This document shows, one piece after another, positions 25,836-35,339 of a stretch of DNA of 64,000 bases. How positions within the stretch are numbered: position 1 is the stretch's first letter; every line of letters begins with the position of its first letter. The translations under genes were made by a program, and so were the position numbers. The stretch comes from an uncultured Lachnospiraceae bacterium (GTDB taxonomy: Bacteria; Bacillota; Clostridia; Lachnospirales; Lachnospiraceae): positions 1-64,000 of the forward strand of contig CAJULP010000068.1 of NCBI GenBank assembly GCA_910587295.1, read 5' to 3'. The notes under the pieces are model-generated. The model did not search any database and had not been told where the DNA came from. It saw only the letters and a program-made list of their open reading frames with translations.

Positions 25836-27551
25836 CTACTGGGCTACCGTGTATAATGCGTAAAAATACCCTTTTTTTGCCATCAAGCCGTCAAATGTAC
25901 CGCTCTCTGCGATACGGCCGTCTTTCATGGCAATAATCCCGTCATACCGCCGAAGAAGCGTCTCCTCCAAGGCATGGGTCACCACAATGCGGGTCATGCC
26001 GCTAAGCTCAAGGATATCACCGGCTACCTGATGGGCAGTCTGCCCGTCTAACGCAGCCGTGATCTCATCGGCAAGCAGCACGGCGGACTTCTTTAGAAGG
26101 CTCCTGGCAATGGCTATCCTCTGCTTTTCGCCGCCGGACAGGTTCCTTCCGTTTTCACCGCAAAGGCAGGAAACACCTCTTTCTTCCAGCAATTCCTTTA
26201 AATGGGCATGTTCCATCGCCGCCTCCACTTCTCCTTCCGGGAAACTGCGGAACATGGTAATATTATCCTTCACCGATGCATTGAACACAAATACCTGCTG
26301 TTGGATGACGGAGATCAATCCATACAGGGATTGGCTGTCAATTTCCCTAAGTTCCGCCTCATCAAACCATATATTCCCCCGGTAATCCCCGCCGGATGCC
26401 AGTAGAAGGTTTAAAAGCGTGGACTTCCCGCTTCCGCTCGTGCCTACCACCGCATAAGCTTTCCCTGCTTCAAACGTAAAGGAAATATCATGGAGGATCT
26501 CTTTTTCACCCCCATACCCGTAAGAAACATTTTCCAGACGAATGCCCCCGTACAGCCCGGGGATATCCACCCCGCCTGCAGGCGCCGTATTTTTTTCAAG
26601 GGAATCCGCCAGTTTATCCACCAGTCCGATGGCCGCTTTCCTGCCTGCCAAGATTCCCGGAAGCTCCGCGATCGGCCCGATCACGAAATTCATCAGGTTC
26701 ACAAACATGATCACCGCTCCCGGCGTTACCCCGCGCCCGGACAACGCCAGATAGCTGCCTGCCAAAAACACGCCCAATTGCGCGGCTATCCCCGTCAATG
26801 CCCCGATCATCCCCACCATGGTCCTGATACGCCTTCTGGTAAACTTTTCTTTTTCCAGGGAACGGTTGTTTTTGGAAAACAACTCCCAAATTTCCTTTTC
26901 TGCCTGAAAGCTCTTTACCACCGGAAATCCGCTAAGACAGTCCTTTAGCGCCGTAGTAAAATCCGTGTTCCTATCGGATACTTTCCGCTCCGCAGCCTCA
27001 AGCCTGCCACCGGTAAGGACAGAAGCAATAAAAGGCAGTATGGTCAGTCCGGCAGCGATCAGTGTCATTAGGGGTGAAAACCAAAGCATCATAAAAAACG
27101 CTCCGATAAACATCACCGCCTTCGTGATCAGGGAAAACTGCTGTTCCAGATAAGACGCCTCAATACCCGACGCATCGTTGGAAAGCGCCGAAAGGTAGGC
27201 TGCCGTTCCCTCATCGTGAAAGGATGAAATATTTTTTTCCATCAGCTTTAAAAAAGCAAAATCCTTATACTGCTCCATGGCACGCAAAATGAATCCGGGC
27301 TTTGACGCATACTCAACCAGATACGCCCCAACACATAAAAACAGGAAGGCAGCGATCATGGGAGTAAGTACTTTAAGAGGAATCGCACCGGGAATCCCGG
27401 AGGCCGTGTCAATCAGCTGCTGCATGGTCCAGGAAAGGATCAGGTTCAGTGAGCCGGAAAGCAGTGACCCGAAGACGGCAACACAAAACAAAAATCTATT
27501 TTTGTGGTAAAACTGTGCCAATAACTGTTTTTTTAATGAATTATCCTTCAT
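25836..27551 (-). CDS. ABC exporter: fused permease and ATP-binding protein
   Basis: About 571 aa from the ATG at 27551, preceded by AGGAGG; longer readings would run far into the upstream gene. Five to six membrane helices (about 15-290) are followed by an ATPase with Walker A GTSGSGKS, signature LSGGEKQR, Walker B LLADEITAALD and His switch VTHALEE. It is a half-transporter of the MsbA/LmrA type; the substrate could be a peptide or drug. It overlaps the upstream HTH-TPR regulator by 11 bp, so the two are co-translated and probably act together. Confidence 0.9.
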   Translation of the reverse strand: MKDNSLKKQLLAQFYHKNRFLFCVAVFGSLLSGSLNLILSWTMQQLIDTASGIPGAIPLKVLTPMIAAFLFLCVGAYLVEYASKPGFILRAMEQYKDFAFLKLMEKNISSFHDEGTAAYLSALSNDASGIEASYLEQQFSLITKAVMFIGAFFMMLWFSPLMTLIAAGLTILPFIASVLTGGRLEAAERKVSDRNTDFTTALKDCLSGFPVVKSFQAEKEIWELFSKNNRSLEKEKFTRRRIRTMVGMIGALTGIAAQLGVFLAGSYLALSGRGVTPGAVIMFVNLMNFVIGPIAELPGILAGRKAAIGLVDKLADSLEKNTAPAGGVDIPGLYGGIRLENVSYGYGGEKEILHDISFTFEAGKAYAVVGTSGSGKSTLLNLLLASGGDYRGNIWFDEAELREIDSQSLYGLISVIQQQVFVFNASVKDNITMFRSFPEGEVEAAMEHAHLKELLEERGVSCLCGENGRNLSGGEKQRIAIARSLLKKSAVLLADEITAALDGQTAHQVAGDILELSGMTRIVVTHALEETLLRRYDGIIAMKDGRIAESGTFDGLMAKKGYFYALYTVAQ

Positions 27552-28611
27552 TGGAAACCTCCTCCCAAAGGGCTGACAATTTTTCATCCTTGATTTCTGA
27601 AACCGCCTTACGTACCCCGTCCATAGCGGTTTTCCCAAGATCGTCATGAGCGCTGGCAGCTCTTTCATAGGAGACAAACCGAAGTGCGTTTACATCATAG
27701 CAGGGGGCGGCATCAAATTCTTCCGCCATCTTTTTTGCCTTTTTAAGGGTACTTTTGGCTTCCTCCAAATGCCCTTCCTCCAACTGCGTCTTGGCCAGGA
27801 TCGCATAAAACACCGCTTCCATTTTATCCAGAAAGCTGCTTTTCCCCTGCTTTAATCCGGACAGGATCTTCATTTCCCAGAGGATCATTTCCTGCGCTTT
27901 TTTGTAATCCTTTTTATCGATAAAGATATTTAAATACCCTGTAACGACCCTGATACCGGAAACCACGTTCCGAATTAACGCTTCCGACAAAAACGGCAGC
28001 GCCTCATCAGGCCGCTTACAGCAGGAAGAGAGCATGACACCGATCAGGTCATTATAGATACCACCGGAATTATACTTTTTCATAAGTTCCACCGCCTGCA
28101 GGTACTCGCCCATGGTGATATACACCTGCGCCATTTCCCCGAATATCGTAAATTCACTGATCGTCGGGTCCTGGTTTTGATCCAGCAAAAGCCTTGCATG
28201 CCCAAACAGCTTAAGGGCCCGTTGCTGCATCTGCCGATCGGAAAGTTCAATACCAAATATGTGGTACATCATGGCACTTCCGTAGACAATCTCAAAACAA
28301 TTGGGATACTTTTTCAACGCTTTTTCCGCCTCAGTGACCCCGGTGTAATCCTTGCTGTGAAGATATTCTTTTAAACGCAGGGCAGTGGCCGCCTTCCTGT
28401 TATCCTTTACCTCATACCCTAAAAGCACATCCACTGATGTATCAAAAAAATCTGCCATTTCCATAATAAGACGCAGGTCGGGAATGGATAGTCCCGCCTC
28501 CCATTTATGCACAGCCCCCACCGTCACCCCCAGCACCTCGGAAAGCTGCTCCTGTGTAAGGGAACGCTGTTTCCGGAATAAGCGGATATTTTCTGCCAGT
28601 TTCATTTCCAT
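27541..28611 (-). CDS. HTH regulator with TPR-like sensing domain
   Basis: About 356 aa from the ATG at 28611 (AAAGGAGG 7 bp upstream). Residues 1-65 are an XRE helix-turn-helix (RSLTQEQLSEVLGVTVGAVHKWE). The rest is a run of helical hairpins with TPR-like spacing (KALKKYPNCFEIVYGSAMM, FGEMAQVYITMGEYLQAVEL, AILAKTQLEEGHLEEAKSTL). This layout is that of RRNPP-like peptide-responsive regulators. It overlaps the ABC exporter gene, so it may be sensing a peptide handled by that exporter; this is inference. Confidence 0.8.
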   Translation of the reverse strand: MEMKLAENIRLFRKQRSLTQEQLSEVLGVTVGAVHKWEAGLSIPDLRLIMEMADFFDTSVDVLLGYEVKDNRKAATALRLKEYLHSKDYTGVTEAEKALKKYPNCFEIVYGSAMMYHIFGIELSDRQMQQRALKLFGHARLLLDQNQDPTISEFTIFGEMAQVYITMGEYLQAVELMKKYNSGGIYNDLIGVMLSSCCKRPDEALPFLSEALIRNVVSGIRVVTGYLNIFIDKKDYKKAQEMILWEMKILSGLKQGKSSFLDKMEAVFYAILAKTQLEEGHLEEAKSTLKKAKKMAEEFDAAPCYDVNALRFVSYERAASAHDDLGKTAMDGVRKAVSEIKDEKLSALWEEVSNEG

Positions 28612-28699
28612 GAAAAGACCTCCTTTATCATTTGATACCATTATAAAAGAAACCGGCAGGCAAGTGAACACACTATCTCTACTATTATTCTCATATTTT

Positions 28700-28751
28700 A
28701 TATACCAACGGTATATTTTCTGCCGTTTTCTATCATTCTACCACCGGTAGA
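28700..28751. promoter_or_regulatory. Pair of TACC-N3-GGTA operators
   Basis: ATATACC-AAC-GGTATAT (28700-28716) and TCTACC-ACC-GGTAGA (28737-28751), centres 36 bp apart, between divergent regulator genes. A TATAAT at 28775-28780 lies just downstream toward the plus-strand gene. Confidence 0.6.
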
Positions 28752-28811
28752 TACCCAATCATCCTCATTTCCTGTATAATAGACTCATGCTAGAAAGGTG
28801 TGGACCGTAAC

Positions 28812-29888
28812 ATGAATCAGGAAAAGATCGGAATCTTTATTTCTAAGATGCGAAAAGAAAAAGGATGGACGCAAAACCAACTGGCCCAAAAACTGGGCGT
28901 CACGAACAAGGCCGTATCCAAATGGGAAAATGGACGCTCGCTGCCGGACTTATCCCTGTTTCCCTCTTTATGCGGTTTATTGGATGTCACTTTAAATGAA
29001 TTATTTGCCGGTGAAAAAATCCCGGAAGAAGCTTTGAAAGAAAAAGCCGATCAGGTTTTAATGGAAGTGATCACGAATTGGCTTGGGTGCGGCAGCAAAC
29101 AGTCTGAAAACAATCCCCCCGCCCCCCATACCACCCCGGCACATGATGCTCTTAAAGTCAGCGGAGTTTCTAAAGAATATAAAGCGGGACCGGAAACCTT
29201 CTTAGCGGTGGATCATGTAAGCTTCCAAGTTCCCTATGGCAGCTTTACCGGCATCATGGGGGCTTCCGGCTGCGGCAAGACCACATTACTTAACCTGATC
29301 GCCACCATCGACACCCCCACATCCGGGGAAATCCGGGTAGACGGACAGTGCATCACAGCCCTTCCGGAAAAAGACAGGGCAAAATTCCGGCGGACCCGGC
29401 TTGGCTTCGTCTTTCAGGAATACAACCTGCTTGATACATTGACCGTTTACGAAAACATTGCGCTGGCCCTGTCAATGGATCGGACTGATTCGGTCAATGA
29501 CAAGATACAAAGGAAAATACAGGATTTGTCCGAAGCACTTGGCATCACGCCCGTGCTGGATAAATTTCCCTGGGAAATATCCGGCGGACAAAGGCAGCGC
29601 TGCGCCTGTGCCCGGGCAATGGCATCTGATCCCCGCCTGATCCTTGCGGATGAACCTACCGGGGCACTGGATTCCCGTGCCGCAGGACAGCTCCTTGACA
29701 CCTTCCTTAAGCTTCGGGCCGCGTATGGCACTACCATCCTGATGGTCACCCACGACGCAGTCTCGGCAAGTTACTGTGACCAGATCCTTTTTATGAAAGA
29801 CGGGCAGATCAAAACCTCCCTTGCCCGGAACGGCAAAAGCAAACAGGAATTTTTTACCAATATTCTAGAAAAAATGGCACAACTTTAA
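28812..29888 (+). CDS. HTH domain fused to BceA-type ABC ATPase
   Basis: About 358 aa from the ATG at 28812 (AAAGGTG 11 bp upstream). An XRE helix-turn-helix fills residues 1-65 (GWTQNQLAQKLGVTNKAVSKWE). After a Pro-rich linker (95-112), a MacB/BceA-type ATPase starts with Walker A GASGCGKT (150-157), then Q-loop FVFQEYNLLD, signature ISGGQRQR, Walker B LILADEPTGALD. So the transcription factor and the transporter motor are one protein. It pairs with the BceB-like permease 22 bp downstream. Expression is probably autoregulated through the two operators upstream. Confidence 0.9.
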   Translation: MNQEKIGIFISKMRKEKGWTQNQLAQKLGVTNKAVSKWENGRSLPDLSLFPSLCGLLDVTLNELFAGEKIPEEALKEKADQVLMEVITNWLGCGSKQSENNPPAPHTTPAHDALKVSGVSKEYKAGPETFLAVDHVSFQVPYGSFTGIMGASGCGKTTLLNLIATIDTPTSGEIRVDGQCITALPEKDRAKFRRTRLGFVFQEYNLLDTLTVYENIALALSMDRTDSVNDKIQRKIQDLSEALGITPVLDKFPWEISGGQRQRCACARAMASDPRLILADEPTGALDSRAAGQLLDTFLKLRAAYGTTILMVTHDAVSASYCDQILFMKDGQIKTSLARNGKSKQEFFTNILEKMAQL

Positions 29889-29913
29889 AAAACGTCAAAA
29901 CCGGAGGTCTATG

Positions 29914-31239
29914 ATGTACCTGAAACTGTCAGTTCGAAACGCCAGGCGTTCCTTTAGCGATTATCTTTTATATGTGGCTGCCCTTACCATACTGCTTGCA
30001 GTCATGGTATTTTCCGAATGCATTTCATCTTACTGGAATGCTTCCGGTTTCCAAAGCGCTTCCCTTCCTATTATCATATCTGTGATCCAGCTTATTTTAG
30101 TAGGTTACATTGATCAATACATACTAAAACAGCGGGCAAAAGAGCTGGCATCCTACCTTCTTTTGGGTATGGAAAAGAACAGACTGGCCAACTTATTTCT
30201 AGCAGAATTTTTTCTGATCGGAAGCTTTTGCTTTTTAACAGGCGCTGTTCTCGGGTCTGCCGTATTTGCCCTATTAAAGTCCGCTCTGTTTTTCTCCCTT
30301 GCGGAAAAACTGCCTTTTACCCTCTTAATCCAAAGCGTGTTCCACAGTCTGTTTTATTTCTGCCTGGTAGAGATCTTATGCGCTTTCTACATAAAACACC
30401 GTATGACCAAGCTGGAAATCCGGGAACTGATGCACGAAAAGATAAGGAACCACACAAGGCCTAAGCAGGCATTTGACCAGAAAAAGCAGGGATTCGTTTT
30501 TTTATCCTGCATGACTTGTTTCCTTATCCTGCTGTGGGGAATCGCCTGCCTGCCTTCCGAATATATCACGGTTCCCATATCTGTTATCGCGGTTCCCTTA
30601 TTGGCTTCTATCTTTTCGTTTTATCAATGGTTATTTGGATTTTTGGCAGCCTTCCGCCAGAGAAATCCTGGTATGCTCTCTCAGAGCCAAAGACTGTACC
30701 TGACCGCCCGCCTGACTTCTAATCCCCGGTCAGACGCACTGGTCAATGCCGTTTTTTGCCTGTGTCTGCTTTTTGCTTATATGTCATTTACTTTTGGGAT
30801 TTTGCTCCTACAGCCGCAGGTCCGGCTCTTTCGTCCTGATACCCAGGCTTTAATGGGAACCGCACAAATCTGTCTGTGCGTCATTTTTCTTGTAATATAC
30901 TTTTTTCTTCTTTCCCTGAGGCAGATCATGGAGCAAAAGCGAAACGCAAAAGATATCCCTGTACTGTATTTTCTTGGAATGGACCGCCATAAGATCCGGA
31001 CATTGGCCGCCAGATGGGCTCACGCAGACTTATCCCTTCCAATGCTGATGGCAGTTCCCGTCATCCTGCTTTGCATTGGCTTTTTAAACACAAGGTTAAA
31101 TTTTATCCTGCCTGATACGACCCAGAACATCATTGTCACAGCTTCCGTACTATTTTCTTTGTGTATTGCGCTGTTTTATACATGTTTTTTCAAAATTGTC
31201 ACTACTGCAAAACTTACTTTCTCAGCTTTGGTATTGTAA
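29914..31239 (+). CDS. BceB/FtsX-like ABC permease, short form
   Basis: About 441 aa from the second of two ATGs, at 29914 (GGAGG 7 bp upstream), giving the typical MYLKLSVRNARRS start. It has eight or so helices. It lacks the large extracellular domain of BceB proteins, which are normally near 650 aa. The N-terminus and the FtsX-like core (LLLGMEKNRLANLFLAEF; FLGMDRHKIRTLAARW) fit BceB-type permeases for antimicrobial peptide sensing or export. It forms one transporter with the preceding HTH-ATPase. Confidence 0.85.
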   Translation: MYLKLSVRNARRSFSDYLLYVAALTILLAVMVFSECISSYWNASGFQSASLPIIISVIQLILVGYIDQYILKQRAKELASYLLLGMEKNRLANLFLAEFFLIGSFCFLTGAVLGSAVFALLKSALFFSLAEKLPFTLLIQSVFHSLFYFCLVEILCAFYIKHRMTKLEIRELMHEKIRNHTRPKQAFDQKKQGFVFLSCMTCFLILLWGIACLPSEYITVPISVIAVPLLASIFSFYQWLFGFLAAFRQRNPGMLSQSQRLYLTARLTSNPRSDALVNAVFCLCLLFAYMSFTFGILLLQPQVRLFRPDTQALMGTAQICLCVIFLVIYFFLLSLRQIMEQKRNAKDIPVLYFLGMDRHKIRTLAARWAHADLSLPMLMAVPVILLCIGFLNTRLNFILPDTTQNIIVTASVLFSLCIALFYTCFFKIVTTAKLTFSALVL

Positions 31240-31292
31240 ATGGCACGGAAAAAATGTATAATCAATGTTAACGGGAAAGGATGGAAACCAAA

Positions 31293-31742
31293 ATGTTGAT
31301 AGGATTGATCGGCGAAAGCTGTACAGGAAAAACGACTCTTGCAAACAAAATCAAGGATTCCCTGGGTGCTGAAATATACAGTGGGAAAGATTATCTGCGC
31401 CTTTCCAAAAACGAAAATGACGCAAAAAAACTATTTGTCCAAAAATTAGAATCCGCAATCACCGGTGACAATGTGATCTACATTATTGCAGAACCTGACC
31501 AGCTCCCACTCCTGCCGGAAGGTGCGTTCCGTATTCTTTTGACAACGGATCTGGAAACCATAAAAGAGCGGTTTGCCGTACGGATGAAGGGAAAACTGCC
31601 TGCGCCTGTGGCTGCAATGCTTGAGAGAAAACACGGATGCTTCGATCAGGATTCATGCAATTTCAAGATCCACAACGGATCCGTGGATATTGAAATTGTA
31701 TGCCAACAGATAAAAGATTTTTTTGGCCATCACACACCATAA
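31293..31742 (+). CDS. P-loop kinase-like protein
   Basis: About 149 aa from the ATG at 31293, which gives a normal distance from GGGAAAGG. Walker A GESCTGKTT lies at residues 7-15, in the nucleoside/guanylate-kinase style. Later LTTDLETIKERFAVRM resembles a LID/helix region. The acceptor substrate is unclear. The 3' end overlaps the convergent ABC ATPase gene by 13 bp. Confidence 0.65.
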   Translation: MLIGLIGESCTGKTTLANKIKDSLGAEIYSGKDYLRLSKNENDAKKLFVQKLESAITGDNVIYIIAEPDQLPLLPEGAFRILLTTDLETIKERFAVRMKGKLPAPVAAMLERKHGCFDQDSCNFKIHNGSVDIEIVCQQIKDFFGHHTP

Positions 31743-32392
31743 CAGATGGGCTGTGCTTGTGTCAGCACTCCCATATCCATCTCATACACCCTGTCACAGA
31801 GCAGGTTGATGTCCTCCCGGTTATGACTGATGATAAGGATCAGCTTTCCCTTCTCCTTCAGTCCAAGCAGAAGCTTTCGTATCTCCTCCACGCCATGATT
31901 GTCCAGCCCATTCATGGGTTCGTCAAGAATAATCAGACTGGGATTCTCCATGATAGCCTGTGCGATACCCAGCCGCTGGCGCATCCCCAATGAGTATTTC
32001 CCTACCCATTTCTTATCATCCGGATCAAGACCAACCATGGTGATACACTCCCTGATGCGCTCCTTTCCGGCCACATTCCGGATGGAGGCAAGATATCTCA
32101 AATTGCGAAATCCGGATTCCCTGGGCAAAAAGCCCGGTGTCTCGATGATGAAGCCGGTATCCTCAATAAATTCCACATCGCGCCCGACCTGTTTTTCTCC
32201 TACCCATATCTCGCCCTCCGTGACAGGCATAAACCCGCACAGACACTTGATCAGCACCGTCTTCCCTGAACCGTTCCTGCCCACAATTCCATAAATCCCC
32301 TGCTTAGGTATCTCCAGATTGATATCCTTCAATATCATCTGATCGTCTATTGTCTTAGAGACATTTTTAAAGATAATCTTTCTATCATTCAT
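31730..32392 (-). CDS. ABC transporter ATP-binding protein
   Basis: A 220-aa ATPase with Walker A GRNGSGKT, signature YSLGMRQR, Walker B LIILDEPMNGLD and His switch ISHNRED. It is of the ABC-2 export group. It is the intact member of an operon whose two permease genes upstream are disrupted, so the transporter is probably not functional. The start overlaps the preceding permease remnant by 8 bp. Confidence 0.9.
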   Translation of the reverse strand: MNDRKIIFKNVSKTIDDQMILKDINLEIPKQGIYGIVGRNGSGKTVLIKCLCGFMPVTEGEIWVGEKQVGRDVEFIEDTGFIIETPGFLPRESGFRNLRYLASIRNVAGKERIRECITMVGLDPDDKKWVGKYSLGMRQRLGIAQAIMENPSLIILDEPMNGLDNHGVEEIRKLLLGLKEKGKLILIISHNREDINLLCDRVYEMDMGVLTQAQPICYGV

Positions 32393-33109
32393 TTTTCAGT
32401 TTCCATTTCTTTACTTTTTTCGTTCCCTGCACCAAGCATATTACAATAAAAAACGTGATCGTCACCGCAAAGAACACCACCGCATATTTCAAAGATACGC
32501 CATAGGATAAGTTGTTCCCTGACAGCACCTTCAATTGCGCCAACGTCACCGGTGAGAAAAGATATGCCTTGGGTGTCCATGAATTGTAGATCATCACATC
32601 CAAAAATACAAAGAATGATGCCACCAATATCCCTGTCATCTTTTTTGTGATATAGTTGAACAAATAGACCACCAACCCCATCCATGAGACACACGCCCAC
32701 TCAAGCAGGAAGCTGATCGAAGCCGCCTCCACCGGCGAAAATACACCCACAATATAAGCAAACACCGTAAACGGAACATCATACTGATTCCCTGCGTTTG
32801 TCCTTGCCAATGTTCCCCAGATGGTTCCCCAATCGCCACTAAACTTGGTCCGTGGAAGTAGGCTGATGACACTAAATATCCATATAAACCCCACAAACAA
32901 AAGCGAAGATGCCAGAATATACAGTACATTACCCAATTGCCAGGAAAAGCCCACGGACTCACTTTCTCACCAACCGCCTGTGCCAGATCAGCCACCGGCT
33001 CCAGATAGGAATAGATAAACGCAGCAAGAATCATGAACAGGATCAGCACCCTGACTTGCCCCAATTCCTGCTTTATCTGAAAACAAAACACCCGAAATCC
33101 CTTACTCAT
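32385..33109 (-). pseudogene. Frameshifted ABC permease (second of two)
   Basis: Two overlapping frames make one membrane protein. The first (start 33109) encodes MSKGFRVFCFQIKQE... to about KVSPWAFP; the second (from 32954) continues as LGNVLYILASSLLFVGF... to the end with five helices. They meet near 32945 and differ by two bases. The joined length is about 240 codons; proteins of this kind I remember have an extra segment between SPW.FP and the next helix, so an internal out-of-frame deletion is more likely than a single indel. The next gene starts 8 bp before this one ends, as in a normal operon. Confidence 0.75.
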
Positions 33110-33912
33110 TCTCCACCCTCCTTTTCAGCTTCCGGTAAAACAGAATACCAAATCCCGCCGTCAATCCCAACACCACCAACGCAGAACACAAAATGGTGAG
33201 CTGATCTGTGCCTGCGGAACTTCTACCCTGCAGCCACAAATCCAACCGAAGCCTGACCGGAATCTTCAAAACCAGATAAGCCCGCCCCGTCAAAAAGGAT
33301 AGAATCAAAGGAGACGCCGCCGTCACATAGATATTAGGGAAATATGACGATACCAGCAAAGCTGCCGTTGCCCATAACCCTCCGTTCAAAAACAAAAGGA
33401 AGATAACCGCCATAAAGTAGCAGGCAGCATTACCTTGCAGCAAAAACTCATAATAGGGAAAGGCTTCTGTCTCCGGCAATCTAGCCCGGTCAAACAACTG
33501 AACAAAAGAGTTTGCCAGGAGGATAAACGTAATCCCACCTGCCGATACCGAAAGAGCTCCCGAGAGGAACGTCGTAAGCACCTTGGACATGCAGTATTTC
33601 TTCTTCCCTGCTTTCATAAGCAGCGCTCTTAACATATTCGTATTGTATTCCCCGCAAAAACTTACCGCATAGGGAAGCGCCGCCAGCATCGGAACCACAT
33701 AGATACCATAAAAGCCTCCAAATATGAAAGAATTACACCAATAATAGTATAACATCCACTGTCTCAGGAGATGTCCACATAAATGGTATCTGGTTCCAGG
33801 TATCCAGACAGATGCACAGCACCACGCCGGCCGGTATAAGGAGAAATCTCACCGTCAGACTCCTCTTAAACTCAGCGCCAAACAGACGGGGCAATATCCT
33901 TTTATTCTCCAT
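33102..33912 (-). pseudogene. Frameshifted ABC permease (first of two)
   Basis: An ATG at 33912, overlapping the lipoprotein stop, opens MENKRILPRLFGAEFKRSL and runs 54 codons to a TAA. The rest of the protein (YYYWCNSFIFGGFYGIYVVPM... with several helices) lies in another frame. One extra base near 33740 (GTTATACTATTATTGG) accounts for the break: removing it joins TVDVI to YYYWCNSF. The predicted intact product is about 270 aa. Together with the next gene, both permeases of this transporter are broken. Confidence 0.8.
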
Positions 33913-35065
33913 AGGATAGATTCCCTCCCGTTATTGCATTGATCCGCTCCGCACTGCTGTTTCCCGAAGGCGAATCTATCTGCACACACCAATAAGGCGC
34001 CAGCTTATACTGTTCCTTCTCTTCCCAGTCCGGCACAACGACATATTCCATCCATATCCGGGAGATTGTAACCTGAGAGCTTAATATGGTATTCCCATAA
34101 ATTTCCTTAACCAATTCCAATGCTGCCTCCGCCGAGATAATCGTCTGCGCCTCTGCTTCCGGGCTGGCGTCAAAAATTCCACCCCTGCCGGCTATATAGC
34201 GAATCCCATCCTTATCAAGCAGCATAGTGATTCGGGTTTCAGCCGTCCAAAAGGTTTCCACTGCCATGGATATGCCCGGCTCATTGATGCCGCTGTAAAT
34301 TGGCAGGCCATCCTTCGTCAGTTCATACTCCATATAGTATATCTCATCTGCGTCCGACCAGTCATCCATTGTAGTTTCTTTCCCTCTGTGTGCATCTTCC
34401 TGGTATTTCTGAGTCTGCCTATACTCCTCCTCCAACCCTGTCAGCATTTCCCGGTTCAGAGCATAAGCAGCAAGAACCTCCGAATCCTGTCCGGTCAGTT
34501 CCTTAATCCTTTCCTTTCCCATCGAAATGGCATTCTCTGCGCTCAGGAAGGACAAATCCGGTATTTCTTCCTTCCGGAACGAACAACTGCCGGCATTATA
34601 ATATGCGGATTCCACCAAATATACGATGTAGTCATCCCTTTCCTCGTCCTTAGCATATGTAAAATTTCCATAGGGATCCGTACTAAAGTATCCGCCCTCT
34701 TCCGTTTTTGCGGAATATGCCCCCACCCATTCCGGGTGAACCGTTACGACTGCTTCCGCCCCTCCAAAAAAAACATCTAAATCTTCTCTCGCAAACGCTT
34801 GCCTTGTCAACGCATACACACTATATACCTGCTCTTTCGGCAAAACTACATCTGCATCAATCACCAACATATCGGACACCTTCTCGCTGATATGGTTTGT
34901 TCCGGATTCCGGCCCTCCTATACTCCCCTTCATCGCCTCTGTGCTGCTTCCCGTCGGTGTACTCTCCGAGGGTTCTGCTGCCGTACCGGAACAGCCAGTC
35001 AACAGAATACCGGCAGATATCAGCGCAGACAACGCAAACATCCTTTTTGAAACGCTCTTTTTCAT
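33902..35065 (-). CDS. Putative lipoprotein of the decaying ABC operon
   Basis: A 387-aa lipoprotein: signal with LLTGC (Cys25), then a Ser/Thr/Pro linker to about 55. The body (about 60-385) is soluble with no domain I can name with confidence; it may belong to the DUF6034 group. Its stop overlaps the first permease gene. It is transcribed divergently from the LytTR regulator. Reading frame is intact, unlike its neighbours. Confidence 0.75.
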   Translation of the reverse strand: MKKSVSKRMFALSALISAGILLTGCSGTAAEPSESTPTGSSTEAMKGSIGGPESGTNHISEKVSDMLVIDADVVLPKEQVYSVYALTRQAFAREDLDVFFGGAEAVVTVHPEWVGAYSAKTEEGGYFSTDPYGNFTYAKDEERDDYIVYLVESAYYNAGSCSFRKEEIPDLSFLSAENAISMGKERIKELTGQDSEVLAAYALNREMLTGLEEEYRQTQKYQEDAHRGKETTMDDWSDADEIYYMEYELTKDGLPIYSGINEPGISMAVETFWTAETRITMLLDKDGIRYIAGRGGIFDASPEAEAQTIISAEAALELVKEIYGNTILSSQVTISRIWMEYVVVPDWEEKEQYKLAPYWCVQIDSPSGNSSAERINAITGGNLSYGE

Positions 35066-35169
35066 AATATGTCCTCCATTTGATCAACAATATTTTCTTT
35101 TTCCGTTCTGTGAAATCAATGACAATTTCCATTATCCCTATTTGGGCCACAATTACAACCTTTCCTGCA

Positions 35170-35205
35170 TGAAATGACATTTTTTGCCCTTTTTTGGTCA
35201 TTTCA
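35170..35205. promoter_or_regulatory. Inverted repeat in the divergent promoter region
   Basis: TGAAATGAC (35170-35178) and GTCATTTCA (35197-35205), perfect 9-bp arms around an 18-bp T-rich spacer. Could be an operator or a hairpin. The 270-bp intergenic region is otherwise AT-rich. Confidence 0.4.
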
Positions 35206-35339
35206 CAAATTTTCGTCTCATGTTTCCCAAAATCTATAAAAAAATGTCTTTTCATGCAATTTCTATTCATTTGCCAGCTTAGATGTTATATAATTTTAAT
35301 GCCGCATATTGAAACAATCGTACTAAGGGGAAGATTACA

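Noticed and set aside
27552..27677. Upstream extension of the ABC exporter frame
   Set aside because: Lies inside the HTH-TPR gene and lacks a ribosome site; AGGAGG precedes ATG 27551.
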